Origin: Mycolicibacterium cosmeticum
Lineage (GTDB): Bacteria > Actinomycetota > Actinomycetes > Mycobacteriales > Mycobacteriaceae
DNA length: 64,000 nt
Assembly: GCF_000613185.1 (NCBI RefSeq)
Contig: NZ_CCBB010000003.1
Location: 930,001 to 994,000, forward strand
Reading direction: 5' to 3'
A model generated the notes under the pieces. It did no database searches. It saw only the letters and a list, made by a program, of their open reading frames with translations, and had not been told where the DNA came from. Positions 43,901-52,197 of this stretch are shown piece by piece. The translations under genes and the position numbers were made by a program. Every line of letters begins with the position of its first letter. Within the stretch, counting starts at the first letter, position 1.

Positions 43901-45503
43901 CCAGGTAAACGGTGAACATGCCGCGGTCGGGTATCGACCCACCGGAGGTGACGGCCAGTCGCTGCGCACCGGGCCGCGCGGCGAGGCTGCCGTGATCCCG
44001 GTCGTACACCAGGCGGGGGCGCAGCTCGGCGAATTCGGTGGACGGGTACTTGCCGGACAGCAGGTCCAGCGTGGCCTCGAACGCGCTGCGCGGCAGCGTC
44101 GCGAACGGCGCGCTGCGCCGGACGGTGTCGAACCAGGCGTCGGCGTCCAGCGGCTCCAGCGCGGCCGCGGCCACCGTGTGTTGGGCCAGGATGTCGAGCG
44201 GATTGGCCGGCACCGCCATGGTTTCGATCTCGCCGGCCTGCATGCGGCGCACCGTGACCGCGCAGTCGATCAGGTCGGTGCGATGGTTGGGGAACAGCAC
44301 GCCCTGCGAGATCTCGCCGACCTGGTGGCCGGCCCGTCCGATGCGCTGCAGCCCGCTGGCCACCGACGGCGGCGCCGACACCTGGATCACCAGGTCGACC
44401 GCGCCCATGTCGATACCCAACTCCAGGCTGGAGGTGGCCACGACGGCCCGCAGGCGCCCGCTCTTGAGGTCGTCCTCCACCGCGGCCCGCTGTTCCTTGC
44501 TCACCGAGCCGTGGTGCGCGCGGGCGAGCAGGTTGGGCGCGCCGTGGCTCTGGCCGCTGGCCATCAGCTGGGCGGGCGCCCCACCGCCCACCCTCGGATT
44601 GTGGGCCTCGGGTAGCTCGATGCCGTTGCGCTCGGCGTGAATCTCGTTGAGCCGTGAGGTCAGTCGCTCGGCCAGCCGCCGGGAGTTGGCGAACACGATC
44701 GAGGATCGATGCGCCTCGATCAGGTCGACGATGCGTTCCTCGACATCCGGCCAGATCGAGTTGTCGGCCAGATTGGCCATATCAGGCACCGGTACCTGGA
44801 CCTTGAGGTCGAAGGTCTTGTCGGCGGGCGGCGCGACGATGGTGGCCGGGGCGCACCCGGCCAAGAACCGCGCCACCTCCTCTGGTGGGCGTACCGTCGC
44901 CGAGAGTCCGATGCGCTGTGCGGGCGTGTCCAGCAGGGCGTCCAGCCGTTCCAGCGAAAGTGCCAGGTGCGCGCCGCGTTTGGTGCCGGCGACGGCGTGC
45001 ACCTCGTCGACGATCACGGTGTGCACGGTGGCCAGCGTGTCGCGGGCCGACGATGTCAGCATCAAGAACAGCGACTCGGGGGTGGTGATCAGCACGTCGG
45101 GGGGTTTGGTGATCAGCGCGCGGCGCTGCTGGGGCGTGGTGTCCCCGGACCGCACGCCGACGGTGATGTCGGGGGCCGGCTGACCGAGGCGTTCGGCCAC
45201 CCGCGCGATCCCGGTGAGCGGGGTGCGCAGGTTGCGCTCGACGTCGACGGCCAGCGCCTTGAGCGGTGACACGTAGAGCACCTTGGTGCCGTGACCGGGC
45301 ACACCGCGGGCCAGCCCGTCGATGGCCCACAGGAACGCCGCCAGCGTCTTACCCGATCCGGTGGGCGCGATGACCAGGGTGTGCTTGCCGTCGGCGATGG
45401 CCGACCAGGCCTGCGCCTGCGCGGCGGTGGGCGCGGGGAAGGTGCCCGTGAACCACTGCCGGGTGAGCTCGCTGAACCGGCCGAGTGGATCGGGTGTGGC
45501 CAT
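40980..45503 (-). CDS. lhr: ATP-dependent DNA helicase Lhr
   Basis: A 1,507-residue superfamily-2 helicase that moves 3' to 5' on DNA and unwinds RNA:DNA hybrids in repair. Walker A is APTGSGKTLAAF, motif II is VIVDEVHAV, motif III is GLSATVRP, motif IV-VI includes VATSSLELGIDMG and LQRIGRAGHQ. The Lhr-specific winged helix and beta-barrel follow, then a long C-terminal domain to residue 1507. Length matches the M. tuberculosis protein (~1513). An odd insert, GGERSDGNRRGG, is encoded near + coordinates 42178-42218 by a sequence with the GAGCGAAGCGAC dispersed core. It is the longest gene of the window. Confidence 0.95.
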   Translation of the reverse strand: MATPDPLGRFSELTRQWFTGTFPAPTAAQAQAWSAIADGKHTLVIAPTGSGKTLAAFLWAIDGLARGVPGHGTKVLYVSPLKALAVDVERNLRTPLTGIARVAERLGQPAPDITVGVRSGDTTPQQRRALITKPPDVLITTPESLFLMLTSSARDTLATVHTVIVDEVHAVAGTKRGAHLALSLERLDALLDTPAQRIGLSATVRPPEEVARFLAGCAPATIVAPPADKTFDLKVQVPVPDMANLADNSIWPDVEERIVDLIEAHRSSIVFANSRRLAERLTSRLNEIHAERNGIELPEAHNPRVGGGAPAQLMASGQSHGAPNLLARAHHGSVSKEQRAAVEDDLKSGRLRAVVATSSLELGIDMGAVDLVIQVSAPPSVASGLQRIGRAGHQVGEISQGVLFPNHRTDLIDCAVTVRRMQAGEIETMAVPANPLDILAQHTVAAAALEPLDADAWFDTVRRSAPFATLPRSAFEATLDLLSGKYPSTEFAELRPRLVYDRDHGSLAARPGAQRLAVTSGGSIPDRGMFTVYLATEKPSRVGELDEEMVYESRPGDVISLGATSWRITEITHDRVMVLPAPGQPARLPFWRGDSVGRPAELGAAVGRFTGELAALGRDDFEVRCRETGFDDFATDNLWQLLDEQRQATGVVPTDATLVVERFHDELGDWRIILHSPYGLRVHGPLALAVSRRLHERYGIDEKPTASDDGIIVRLPDTDEKPPGPDIFVFDADEIEPIVTAEVGGSALFASRFRECAARALLLPRRHPGKRSPLWHQRQRAAQLLDIARKYPDFPIVLETVRECLQDVYDVPALTDLMNRIAQRRVRLVDVETTTPSPFAASVLFGYVGAFMYEGDSPLAERRAAALSLDSVLLAELLGRVELRDLLDPEVTAATTRQLQHLDPDRHARDAEGIADLLRLLGPLTEEELNARCAADDIGGWLEGLRTARRALTVSFAGKTWWASIEDIGLLRDGVGVAVPVGIPLTFLESADDPLGELLGRYARTRGPFSTDEAAARFGLGLRVTADVLGRLAADGKLVRGEFSDAPSAAVSATREQWCDATVLKILRRRSLAALRAAVEPVSPAAYGRFLPAWQHVGGERSDGNRRGGAHNRGVDGLAAVIDQLAGVALPASAVESLVLPQRVADYQPAMLDELLASGEVTWSGAGQIGAADGWVAFHLAESAPLTLAAPAEIEFTDVHRGILDTLSAGGAYFFRQLAEPGKDGTFTDALWELIWAGWVTGDTFAPVRAVLHGSRRAPAHRQRRSPPRLSRYRVAHPTPRADPKVSGRWSALPAPELDSTVRSHFQAELLLNRHGVLTRGATEGFPGGFAMLYKVLTAFEDAGRCQRGYFIESLGGAQFAAASTVDRLRSYLDEVDPERPEWHPVVLAATDPANPYGAALPWPACGDFRPGRKAGALVVLVDGRLVWFLERGGRSLLNFGAEPGAQQAAAGALAGLVHEHRVPSLVVERINGVSVLDPAADEAREAAQEALTEAGFARTPRGLRLR

Positions 45504-45559
45504 TCGTCCATAGTGCCGGGTGGGTCCGACAAGTCGGCGATTCGCATCGAATGCGCTCG

Positions 45560-46210
45560 TCAGCGGGCGTCGGGTGCCACGGCGACGGCCAGCGCGGCGG
45601 GGATGCCGGGCACCCGGCCGATGGCGTCGAGCAGGGCGTGCGCGCAGGTGTCGGCGACGAACTCGCCGTCCAGCGTCGGGTCGAGCACCCGCTGGCGGCA
45701 GAACTCGAAGGTGAATGCCAGCCAGCCGTACACCGTGACCCGCAGATCGCGGGCCAGTTCGGGGGTGGGCGCATCGCCGCCCGCGTCGGTGACGGCGGCG
45801 ATGATGCGGTCGGCCTGACGGTCGTTGTCCAGTTCGTCGATGCCGCGCAGCACCGGGTCGGCCCGGCCCATCCCCATATAGGCCGCCCAGGCGCCGTGCG
45901 GATGCTCCTCGTCGTAACGCAGGTAGGCCAGCACCCCGGCGCGCAGCTGGTCGAACAGGCTCTGCCCGGGTTCGGGCGCCTTGTTGGTGGCCTCGAACAG
46001 GCGCTCACCTTCATTGCGGACCACCGCGGCGAAGAAGGCACGTTTGTCCGGGAAATAGTGGTACATCAGCGCGCGGGAGATCCCGGCCCGTTCGGCGATC
46101 TCGTCGATGCGGACCTCGTCGTAGGGCCGCTGCCCGAACACCTCGGCGCCGAGGGCCAGCAGCTCGGTCCGCCGGTCGTCGGGGGACAGGCGTCGCCGGG
46201 AGGCACCCAT
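45560..46210 (-). CDS. TetR-family transcriptional regulator
   Basis: A 216-residue TetR protein with its helix-turn-helix near residues 10-55 (LLALGAEVFGQRPYDEVRIDEIAERAGISRALMYHYFPDKRAFF). Corresponds by position to Rv3295 next to lhr. The ATG at MGASRRRL was chosen; TACGAT lies 6 nt upstream, consistent with a leaderless transcript, whereas an upstream frame adds 18 non-family residues. Targets are unknown; lhr is 57 bp downstream in the same direction and the SDR gene is upstream in the same direction. Confidence 0.88.
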   Translation of the reverse strand: MGASRRRLSPDDRRTELLALGAEVFGQRPYDEVRIDEIAERAGISRALMYHYFPDKRAFFAAVVRNEGERLFEATNKAPEPGQSLFDQLRAGVLAYLRYDEEHPHGAWAAYMGMGRADPVLRGIDELDNDRQADRIIAAVTDAGGDAPTPELARDLRVTVYGWLAFTFEFCRQRVLDPTLDGEFVADTCAHALLDAIGRVPGIPAALAVAVAPDAR

Positions 46211-46240
46211 GCGGGAATCGTAATGGGCATGTGTCCAACA

Positions 46241-46260
46241 GTGACGCGCGCCCGCGTCAC
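46241..46260. terminator. GC-rich perfect hairpin at the SDR stop
   Basis: GTGACGCG-CGCC-CGCGTCAC is a perfect 8-bp stem with a 4-nt loop overlapping the stop codon of the minus-strand SDR gene and lying 30 bp upstream of the TetR start. The position suits a terminator for the SDR gene or an attenuating structure before the regulator; no U tract follows. Confidence 0.5.
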
Positions 46261-47054
46261 CCACCCAGCGTGCGCTGATACCGGCGCATCCCGGCGATCC
46301 AGCGCTCGTAGTCGGCGCCCTTGCCGCGGTACATGTCCAGCACCGCCGGGTGCGGCAGCACCAGGAACCGGTCGTCGCGCACCCCGGACAGCGTTGCGGC
46401 GGCCACCTGCTCGGCGGTCAGCACCTCACCTGCGGTGGTGACCGCGGCACCGGCGACCCGGGTGGCCGCATCGGCGGAGTCGGTGATGCCCTCGAGCAGC
46501 GGCGTGGCGACGCCCATCGGGCACACACAGGTGACACCGATCCCGTTGTCGCCGTAGGTGATCGCCAACCACTCGGCGAAGCCGACGGCGGCGTGTTTGG
46601 TCACGGCGTATCCGGCCGCACCGACCTGGGTGAGCAGGCCGGCGGCCGAGGCGATGCTGACGAAATGGCCGCTGCCGCGCTGCACCCACTCGGGGACGAG
46701 GGCGTCGGCGGCGCGGATGTGCGCGCGCAGGTTCACCGCCAGGATGCGGTCCCAGTCGCTTTCGCTGCCCAGGCCGGGCGCGCCGATGACACCGGCGTTG
46801 GCGACGTAGATGTCGACGGGCCCGAAGGACGCGCGCGCGGTGTCGATCAGCGTGGCGACACCCTCGACCGACGCGGCGTCGCCGCGCACGCCCACGGCCC
46901 GGTCGCCGATCCCGTCGGCGGTCGCCGCGGCGGCGTCACCGTCGAGGTCGCCGGCCACCACCGATGCCCCGGCCCCGGCGAACGCCTGGGCCAGCGCCCG
47001 CCCGATACCCGATCCCGCCCCGGTGATGACGGCCACGCTGCCCTCGATCCGCAT
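46257..47054 (-). CDS. Short-chain dehydrogenase/reductase
   Basis: A 265-residue SDR. Cofactor loop: VITGAGSGIGRALAQ, followed by GDLDG, whose Asp favours NAD(H); NAGVIG; active-site Ser in SIASAAG and Tyr/Lys in YAVTKHA; C-terminal half with the ~CPMGVATPLL turn. Sequence style resembles steroid/lipid-type mycobacterial SDRs; the substrate is unknown. The ATG at 47054 is preceded about 17 bp upstream by a GAAC-N4-GTTC dyad (47071-47086, ACGAACGGGTGTTCAG), a weak SOS-like or TetR-like site. Confidence 0.88.
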   Translation of the reverse strand: MRIEGSVAVITGAGSGIGRALAQAFAGAGASVVAGDLDGDAAAATADGIGDRAVGVRGDAASVEGVATLIDTARASFGPVDIYVANAGVIGAPGLGSESDWDRILAVNLRAHIRAADALVPEWVQRGSGHFVSIASAAGLLTQVGAAGYAVTKHAAVGFAEWLAITYGDNGIGVTCVCPMGVATPLLEGITDSADAATRVAGAAVTTAGEVLTAEQVAAATLSGVRDDRFLVLPHPAVLDMYRGKGADYERWIAGMRRYQRTLGG

Positions 47055-47155
47055 GGGATCTGTCTACCGTACGAACGGGTGTTCAGGTGCACCCGGTTCT
47101 GAGCCGGACAGGCGTGCGGCAGCGCCCTTGCGCCCGATCCCCGATAGGCGTACGG

Positions 47156-47171
47156 TAGAACATACGTTCGA
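47156..47171 (+). promoter_or_regulatory. SOS (LexA) box upstream of the 13E12/HNH gene
   Basis: TAGAACATACGTTCGA matches the mycobacterial SOS consensus TCGAAC-N4-GTTCGA at 11 of 12 fixed positions. It overlaps a TACGGT -10-like box (47151-47156), ideal for repression, and lies 153 bp before the HNH gene. Several M. tuberculosis 13E12 genes are known to be LexA-regulated. Confidence 0.6.
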
Positions 47172-47323
47172 AACATGGTCTCCCGTGATCGCCACTCACG
47201 GGCTTTGCCGCGACTGACGGTCGCCGAGGGTACGACGGTCCTTTTCGAGGATTGTTCGAACCAATGTGCCTAGCTGATACCTGAAATGTCCCCTTGTCTA
47301 TAGGTATTCGAAAGGTTCCCGGC

Positions 47324-48655
47324 ATGGACGCTGCCGATGTCGACGCTTTTGTGGATGCGTTGATCAACGATCTCGCGATGACCCCCACCCCGGACGACGA
47401 GGCTGAGCGCACGTTGTTCCATCTATTGCACCGTCCCCGGCGGGTGGTTGATGACAAGTCACTACTGACGGTGTTGGCGGCAGCGGTCGCCGCCCGGAAC
47501 CTGCTCGACCATGTCATCTCGTCCGCCACCGCAGCGGCCGAGCGGCTCCGAATCCCGGCGCGACGGCACCTGCATTCGGCGACTGATCTGCTGACCGCCC
47601 TCGGCGTGGCCCCCGCCGCGGCAGCTCGGGCGGTCCGAGTGGGGCGCGCGGCGCACACCCTGCCCGCACTCACCGCCGCCCAGCGCCTCGGCGGGATCGG
47701 TATCGAGTTCGCCGACGCCGTGGGGCGCGGGATCGTCCACATCGACAAGCGGACCCCGCTGTCGGAGGAGGATCGTGCGGGGGTTGTGCGGAAGCTGATG
47801 GTTCAGGCCACCCCCGCAGACGTGGCGAAGAAGGCCCGTGCCATCGCCATCGATCGGGCCGCGGCACTTCCCGCCGAGCAGTGCACGGTACCGGTCGCTG
47901 AGAACGCCGACCTCAACGAGATGACGTTGGCGCACAACGACGACGGCCGGTTGAGCGCCACACTCGACCTCGACATCCTCACGGGCGAGGAACTGCGCGC
48001 CGCGCTGGATCCGCTGTGCCGGCCGGTGCCGCTGCCGGACGGATCCCCGGATCCCCGCCCGGTGGATAGGCGGCGCGCCGACGCATTCGGGCAGCTGCTG
48101 CGCACCTACCTGTCGCACTCGGCGCGCCCGATGTCCGGTGGCGTACTGCCGCACGTCACCCTGATCCGTTCCGCCCCCTCGCAGCCGGCGACATCGCGGG
48201 GTGACCGGGTGGACGACCTCGGATTCGGTGGCCCGGTCAGCCCCGTGACCGCGGAGCTGATTTCCTGCGACTGCACCCGGACGTCGGTGACCGTCGACGG
48301 CGCCGGTGTGCCGCTGGACGTGGGGCGCAGTGAGCGGCTGTTCACTCCCGCGCTTCGCAAAGGGCTGGCCGTCCGCGATGGTGGTTGCGCGTTCCCCGGC
48401 TGCGGACGACCGGTGTCGTGGTGCGACGCCCACCACATCACGCCGTGGGCGCTCGGCGGGATCACCAGCCTCGACAACGGCGTGCTGTTCTGTCGTCGGC
48501 ACCACACCGTGATCCACCACAGCGACTGGCAGGTGTACCTGGGCTCGGACCGTCACCCCTGGTTCATCCCACCCCGTGAAGCGGCCGGTCCCGAACCGGC
48601 GCATCTGCGCTCACACGCACGGCGGACCATGACCGACCTGCCGGCCGCCGCATAA
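47324..48655 (+). CDS. 13E12/DUF222 repeat-family protein with HNH endonuclease domain
   Basis: A 443-residue member of the multicopy mycobacterial 13E12 family: an alpha-helical DUF222 region (~20-280) and a C-terminal HNH motif, CAFPGCGRPVSWCDAHHI then SLDNGVLFCRRHHTVIHH, with the four zinc Cys and catalytic His pair complete. The ATG at MDAADVD was chosen with AAGG upstream. Family copies are often repeated in the genome and SOS-induced; the nuclease role is unproven. An SOS-like box is 153 bp upstream. The 269-bp gap before it holds no other supportable gene. Confidence 0.85.
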   Translation: MDAADVDAFVDALINDLAMTPTPDDEAERTLFHLLHRPRRVVDDKSLLTVLAAAVAARNLLDHVISSATAAAERLRIPARRHLHSATDLLTALGVAPAAAARAVRVGRAAHTLPALTAAQRLGGIGIEFADAVGRGIVHIDKRTPLSEEDRAGVVRKLMVQATPADVAKKARAIAIDRAAALPAEQCTVPVAENADLNEMTLAHNDDGRLSATLDLDILTGEELRAALDPLCRPVPLPDGSPDPRPVDRRRADAFGQLLRTYLSHSARPMSGGVLPHVTLIRSAPSQPATSRGDRVDDLGFGGPVSPVTAELISCDCTRTSVTVDGAGVPLDVGRSERLFTPALRKGLAVRDGGCAFPGCGRPVSWCDAHHITPWALGGITSLDNGVLFCRRHHTVIHHSDWQVYLGSDRHPWFIPPREAAGPEPAHLRSHARRTMTDLPAAA

Positions 48656-48720
48656 CCGTCGGACGCACCTTGACAACTCCACAGTGACCCCGCGTCGGCG
48701 GCGAGTGACGAGATGGTCGG

Positions 48721-50643
48721 CTAGAGAGTCTTGGCCAACCGGTCGGCGAGGATGCTCGCAAAGCGTGCCGGATCGTCGAGTGAACCACCCTCGGCGAGAA
48801 GTGCGGTGCCGTAGAGCAACTCGGCGGCATCGGTGAGCCCTTCGGCGGAATCCGCGAGCGCCTGGCGCATTCCCGTGACCAGTGGATGGTCGGGGTTGAG
48901 CTCCAGGATGCGCTTGCCGACGGGCACGTCCTGTCCCGACGCGCGGTACATGCGTGCCAACTGCGGGGTGATGCCGAAGGTGTCGGTGATCAGGCAGGCC
49001 GGCGATGATGTCAGCCGCGTCGACAGCCGCACCTCCTTGACGTGCTCGTCGAGCGTCTGTTGTAGCCACGCCAGCAGATCGGCGAAGTCCGGCCGGTCGG
49101 AGTCCGAAGCCGAGTCGTCCTTGGCGCCCAGGTCGACTTCACCCTTGGCCACCGACTGCAGCTTCTTGCCTTCGAACTCGGGGACCGTCTCGACCCACAC
49201 CTCGTCGACCGGGTCGGTGAGCAACAGCACCTCGTAGCCCTTGGCCTTGAACGCCTCCAGATGCGGTGAGCGCTCCAGCAATTGGCGGGATTCACCGGTC
49301 GCGTAGAAGATCTGCTCCTGGTCTTCCTTCATCCGCCCGACGTAGCCGGCCAGGGTGGTCGGAACGTCCTCGGAGAACGTCGAGGCGAACGACGACAACG
49401 CCAGCACGGTGTCGCGGTTGTCGGCGTCGGAGAGCAGGCCCTCCTTGAAGGCGCGGCCGAACTGCGTCCAGAAGGTCGCGTAGTCGTCGGGACGGTTGAT
49501 CTGCAGGTCCTTGATCGCCGCCAGCACCTTCTTGGTGAGGCTGCGCCGGATCACCTTGATCTGGCGGTCTTGCTGCAGGATCTCGCGGGACACGTTGAGC
49601 GACATGTCCTGCGCGTCCACGACACCCTTGACGAACCTCAGGTATTCGGGCATCAGTTCGTCACAGTCGCCCATGATGAACACGCGCTTGACGTAGAGCT
49701 GTACACCGGTACGCCCGTCACGGTTGAACAGATCGAACGGCGCTTGCGAGGGGATGAACAGCAGCGCCTGGTATTCGAAGGTGCCCTCGGCCTTCATCGT
49801 GATGACATCGAGCGGCTCATCCCAGGCGTGTGCGATGTGCCGGTAGAACTCCTGGTACTCCTCGTCGGAAACCTCGCTCTTGGGCCTGGCCCACAGCGCG
49901 GTGCGGGAGTTGATGGTCTCGGTCTCGACCGTGACGGTCGGTTCGGCGGCGTCCTCGGCGGCGTCCTCTGCGGCGGGGACCGTCTTCTCGACCTCCATCC
50001 GGATCGGCCAGGAGATGAAGTCGGAGTACTTCTTGACCAGCTGCCGGATCTTCCACGGTGCGGTGTAGTCGTGCAACTCGTCGTCGGCGTCCTCCGGCTT
50101 GAGATGCAAGGTCACCGACGTGCCCTGCGGGGCGTCGTCGACGGTGGCGATGGTGTAGGTGCCGTCGCCGCTGGACTCCCAACGGGTGGCGGTGGTTTCG
50201 CCGGCTTTCCTGGTCAGCAGCACCACGGAGTCGGCCACCATGAATGTCGAGTAGAACCCGATGCCGAACTGGCCGATGAGGTCGGTCGCCTCACCGGCCT
50301 GCTGGGCCTCGCTCAGCTTGCGGCGCAGCTCGCCGGTGCCGGACTTGGCCAGCGTGCCGATCAGGTCGACCACCTCGTCCCGGGACATGCCGATACCGTT
50401 GTCGCGGATGGTCAGCGTCCGGGTCGAGGCATCGGGATCGATATCGATGTGCAGATCCGACGTGTCGACGTCCAGATCCTTGTCCTGGTAGGCCGCCAGT
50501 CGCAGCTTGTCCAGCGCGTCGGAGGCGTTGGAGATCAGCTCCCGCAGGAACGAGTCCTTGTTGGAGTAGATGGAGTGCACCATCAACTGCAGCAGCTGAC
50601 GTGCCTCGGCCTGGAATTCTCTGTGTTCGACCTGCTCGCTCAC
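48721..50643 (-). CDS. htpG: HSP90-family molecular chaperone HtpG
   Basis: A 640-residue ATP-dependent chaperone dimer of the cytoplasm. The N-terminal GHKL ATPase has NASDALDKLR, DNGIGMSRDE, IGTLAKSGTGE and the GQFGIGFYS loop; the middle domain has LYVKRVFI and GVVDAQDMSLNVSREILQQ. Length is normal. A TAAAAT box 7 nt before the GTG suggests its own leaderless promoter despite lying only 24 bp after pcd. In M. tuberculosis htpG (Rv2299c) is not in this neighbourhood, so this location is a rearrangement. Confidence 0.96.
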   Translation of the reverse strand: MSEQVEHREFQAEARQLLQLMVHSIYSNKDSFLRELISNASDALDKLRLAAYQDKDLDVDTSDLHIDIDPDASTRTLTIRDNGIGMSRDEVVDLIGTLAKSGTGELRRKLSEAQQAGEATDLIGQFGIGFYSTFMVADSVVLLTRKAGETTATRWESSGDGTYTIATVDDAPQGTSVTLHLKPEDADDELHDYTAPWKIRQLVKKYSDFISWPIRMEVEKTVPAAEDAAEDAAEPTVTVETETINSRTALWARPKSEVSDEEYQEFYRHIAHAWDEPLDVITMKAEGTFEYQALLFIPSQAPFDLFNRDGRTGVQLYVKRVFIMGDCDELMPEYLRFVKGVVDAQDMSLNVSREILQQDRQIKVIRRSLTKKVLAAIKDLQINRPDDYATFWTQFGRAFKEGLLSDADNRDTVLALSSFASTFSEDVPTTLAGYVGRMKEDQEQIFYATGESRQLLERSPHLEAFKAKGYEVLLLTDPVDEVWVETVPEFEGKKLQSVAKGEVDLGAKDDSASDSDRPDFADLLAWLQQTLDEHVKEVRLSTRLTSSPACLITDTFGITPQLARMYRASGQDVPVGKRILELNPDHPLVTGMRQALADSAEGLTDAAELLYGTALLAEGGSLDDPARFASILADRLAKTL

Positions 50644-50667
50644 ATCGCGGATTTTACAAACCGCAAC

Positions 50668-52197
50668 TCAGCCGAATTGGACACCCTGAGCGAGCGGCAG
50701 CTCGGATGAGTAGTTGACGGTGTTGGTGGCCCGGCGCATATAGGCCTTCCACGAATCCGAACCCGACTCGCGGCCACCCCCGGTCTGCTTCTCGCCGCCG
50801 AACGCACCGCCGATCTCGGCGCCCGAGGTGCCGATGTTGACGTTGGCGATCCCGCAGTCCGAGCCGTCGGCCGCCATGAACCGTTCCGCCTCGCGGATGT
50901 CGGTGGTGAAGATCGCCGAAGAAAGACCTTGCGGCACGGCGTTGTTGAGTTCGATCGCCTCGTCGAGGGTGTCGTAGGTCAACACGTAGAGGATGGGGGC
51001 GAAGGTCTCGTCGTGCACCACCGCGGTCTGGGCGGGCATCCGCACCACCGCGGGCCGCACGTAGTACGAACTCTCCCCGAGATCGACGCGCTCCCCGCCG
51101 ACCACCTCGCCACCGTCGGCGCGCGCCTGCTCCAGCGCACCCACCATGTCGCGGTAGGCGCGCTCGTGCACCAGCGGGCCGACCAGGGTGCCGTCGGCGG
51201 CCGGGTTGCCCACCGGCAGGCTGCGGTACGCCGCGGTGATCCGGTCGACCAACTCGTCGGCGATCGACCGGTGCGCGATGACCCGGCGCAGGGTGGTGCA
51301 GCGCTGCCCGGCGGTGCCCGCAGCGGAGAACACGATGCCGCGCAACGCCAGGTCCAGATCGGCGGACGGGGTGACGATCGCGGCGTTGTTGCCGCCGAGT
51401 TCCAGCAGCACCTTGCCGAACCGCTGTGCGACCCGGGGGCCGACCTCGCGACCCATCCGCACGGACCCGGTGGCGCTCACCAGCGCGACCCGCGGATCGT
51501 CGACCAGGAGCTCGCCGATCTCCCTGCCGCCCTGGATCAGTCGGCAGATTTGCCGCGGCGCGCCGACCTCGGCCGCGGCCCGCTCGACCAGCGCCTGACA
51601 CGCCAGCGCCGTCAGCGGGGTGAGCTCGGACGGTTTCCACACCACGGTGTCGCCGCACACCAGGCCGACGGCGGTGTTCCACGCCCACACCGCCACCGGG
51701 AAGTTGAAGGCGGTGATCACGCCGACCACCCCGAGCGGATGCCAGGTCTCCATCAGCCGGTGCCCGGGACGTTCGGAGGCGATGGTCTTGCCGTACAGCT
51801 GCCGGGACAACCCGACGGCGAACTGGCAGATGTCGATCATCTCCTGCACCTCGCCGAGGGCTTCGGAGGTGATCTTGCCGGCCTCGACGGTGACCAGCGT
51901 GGCCAGATCGGCCTTGTGCTCGACGAGCAGTTCGCCGAGCCGCGCCACCACCTGGCCGCGCACCGGGGCCGGGGTGGTGCGCCAGGCGGTGAAGGCCTGC
52001 GCGGCTTCGGCGATGGCGGCTTCGGCGTCGGCGGCCGAGGTCTCGGCGACGGTGAACAACACGTCCCCGGTGATCGGGGTGCTGGCAGGCAGGCCGGCGT
52101 GTGCCTCGGTGAGGTCGGCGCCGATCGCCTGCAGTGCCAGGCGCACCCGGTCACGCAGCTCCCCGGCGGTGGGCAGGGTGGATTGCATGGTGGTCAT
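50668..52197 (-). CDS. pcd: Piperideine-6-carboxylate/aminoadipate-semialdehyde dehydrogenase
   Basis: A 509-residue aldehyde dehydrogenase of the ALDH7 type, oxidising L-alpha-aminoadipate semialdehyde (in equilibrium with piperideine-6-carboxylate) to aminoadipate. Motifs: ITAFNFPVAVWAWN, KPSELTPLTAL, the general-base Glu in LELGGNNAAIV, the nucleophile Cys in GTAGQRCTTLRR, and the C-terminal GGAFGGEKQTGGGRESGSDSWKAYMRR typical of ALDH7. It is the step after Lat in lysine breakdown. Its ATG overlaps the stop of hglS by 4 nt, so the two are coupled. Equivalent to Rv3293. Confidence 0.93.
   Translation of the reverse strand: MTTMQSTLPTAGELRDRVRLALQAIGADLTEAHAGLPASTPITGDVLFTVAETSAADAEAAIAEAAQAFTAWRTTPAPVRGQVVARLGELLVEHKADLATLVTVEAGKITSEALGEVQEMIDICQFAVGLSRQLYGKTIASERPGHRLMETWHPLGVVGVITAFNFPVAVWAWNTAVGLVCGDTVVWKPSELTPLTALACQALVERAAAEVGAPRQICRLIQGGREIGELLVDDPRVALVSATGSVRMGREVGPRVAQRFGKVLLELGGNNAAIVTPSADLDLALRGIVFSAAGTAGQRCTTLRRVIAHRSIADELVDRITAAYRSLPVGNPAADGTLVGPLVHERAYRDMVGALEQARADGGEVVGGERVDLGESSYYVRPAVVRMPAQTAVVHDETFAPILYVLTYDTLDEAIELNNAVPQGLSSAIFTTDIREAERFMAADGSDCGIANVNIGTSGAEIGGAFGGEKQTGGGRESGSDSWKAYMRRATNTVNYSSELPLAQGVQFG

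Noticed and set aside
47175..47273. A 32-codon open frame in the gap before the 13E12 gene
   Set aside because: It has no ribosome site and no recognisable sequence; a hairpin (CCCGTG/CACGGG) inside it is more likely part of the leader.
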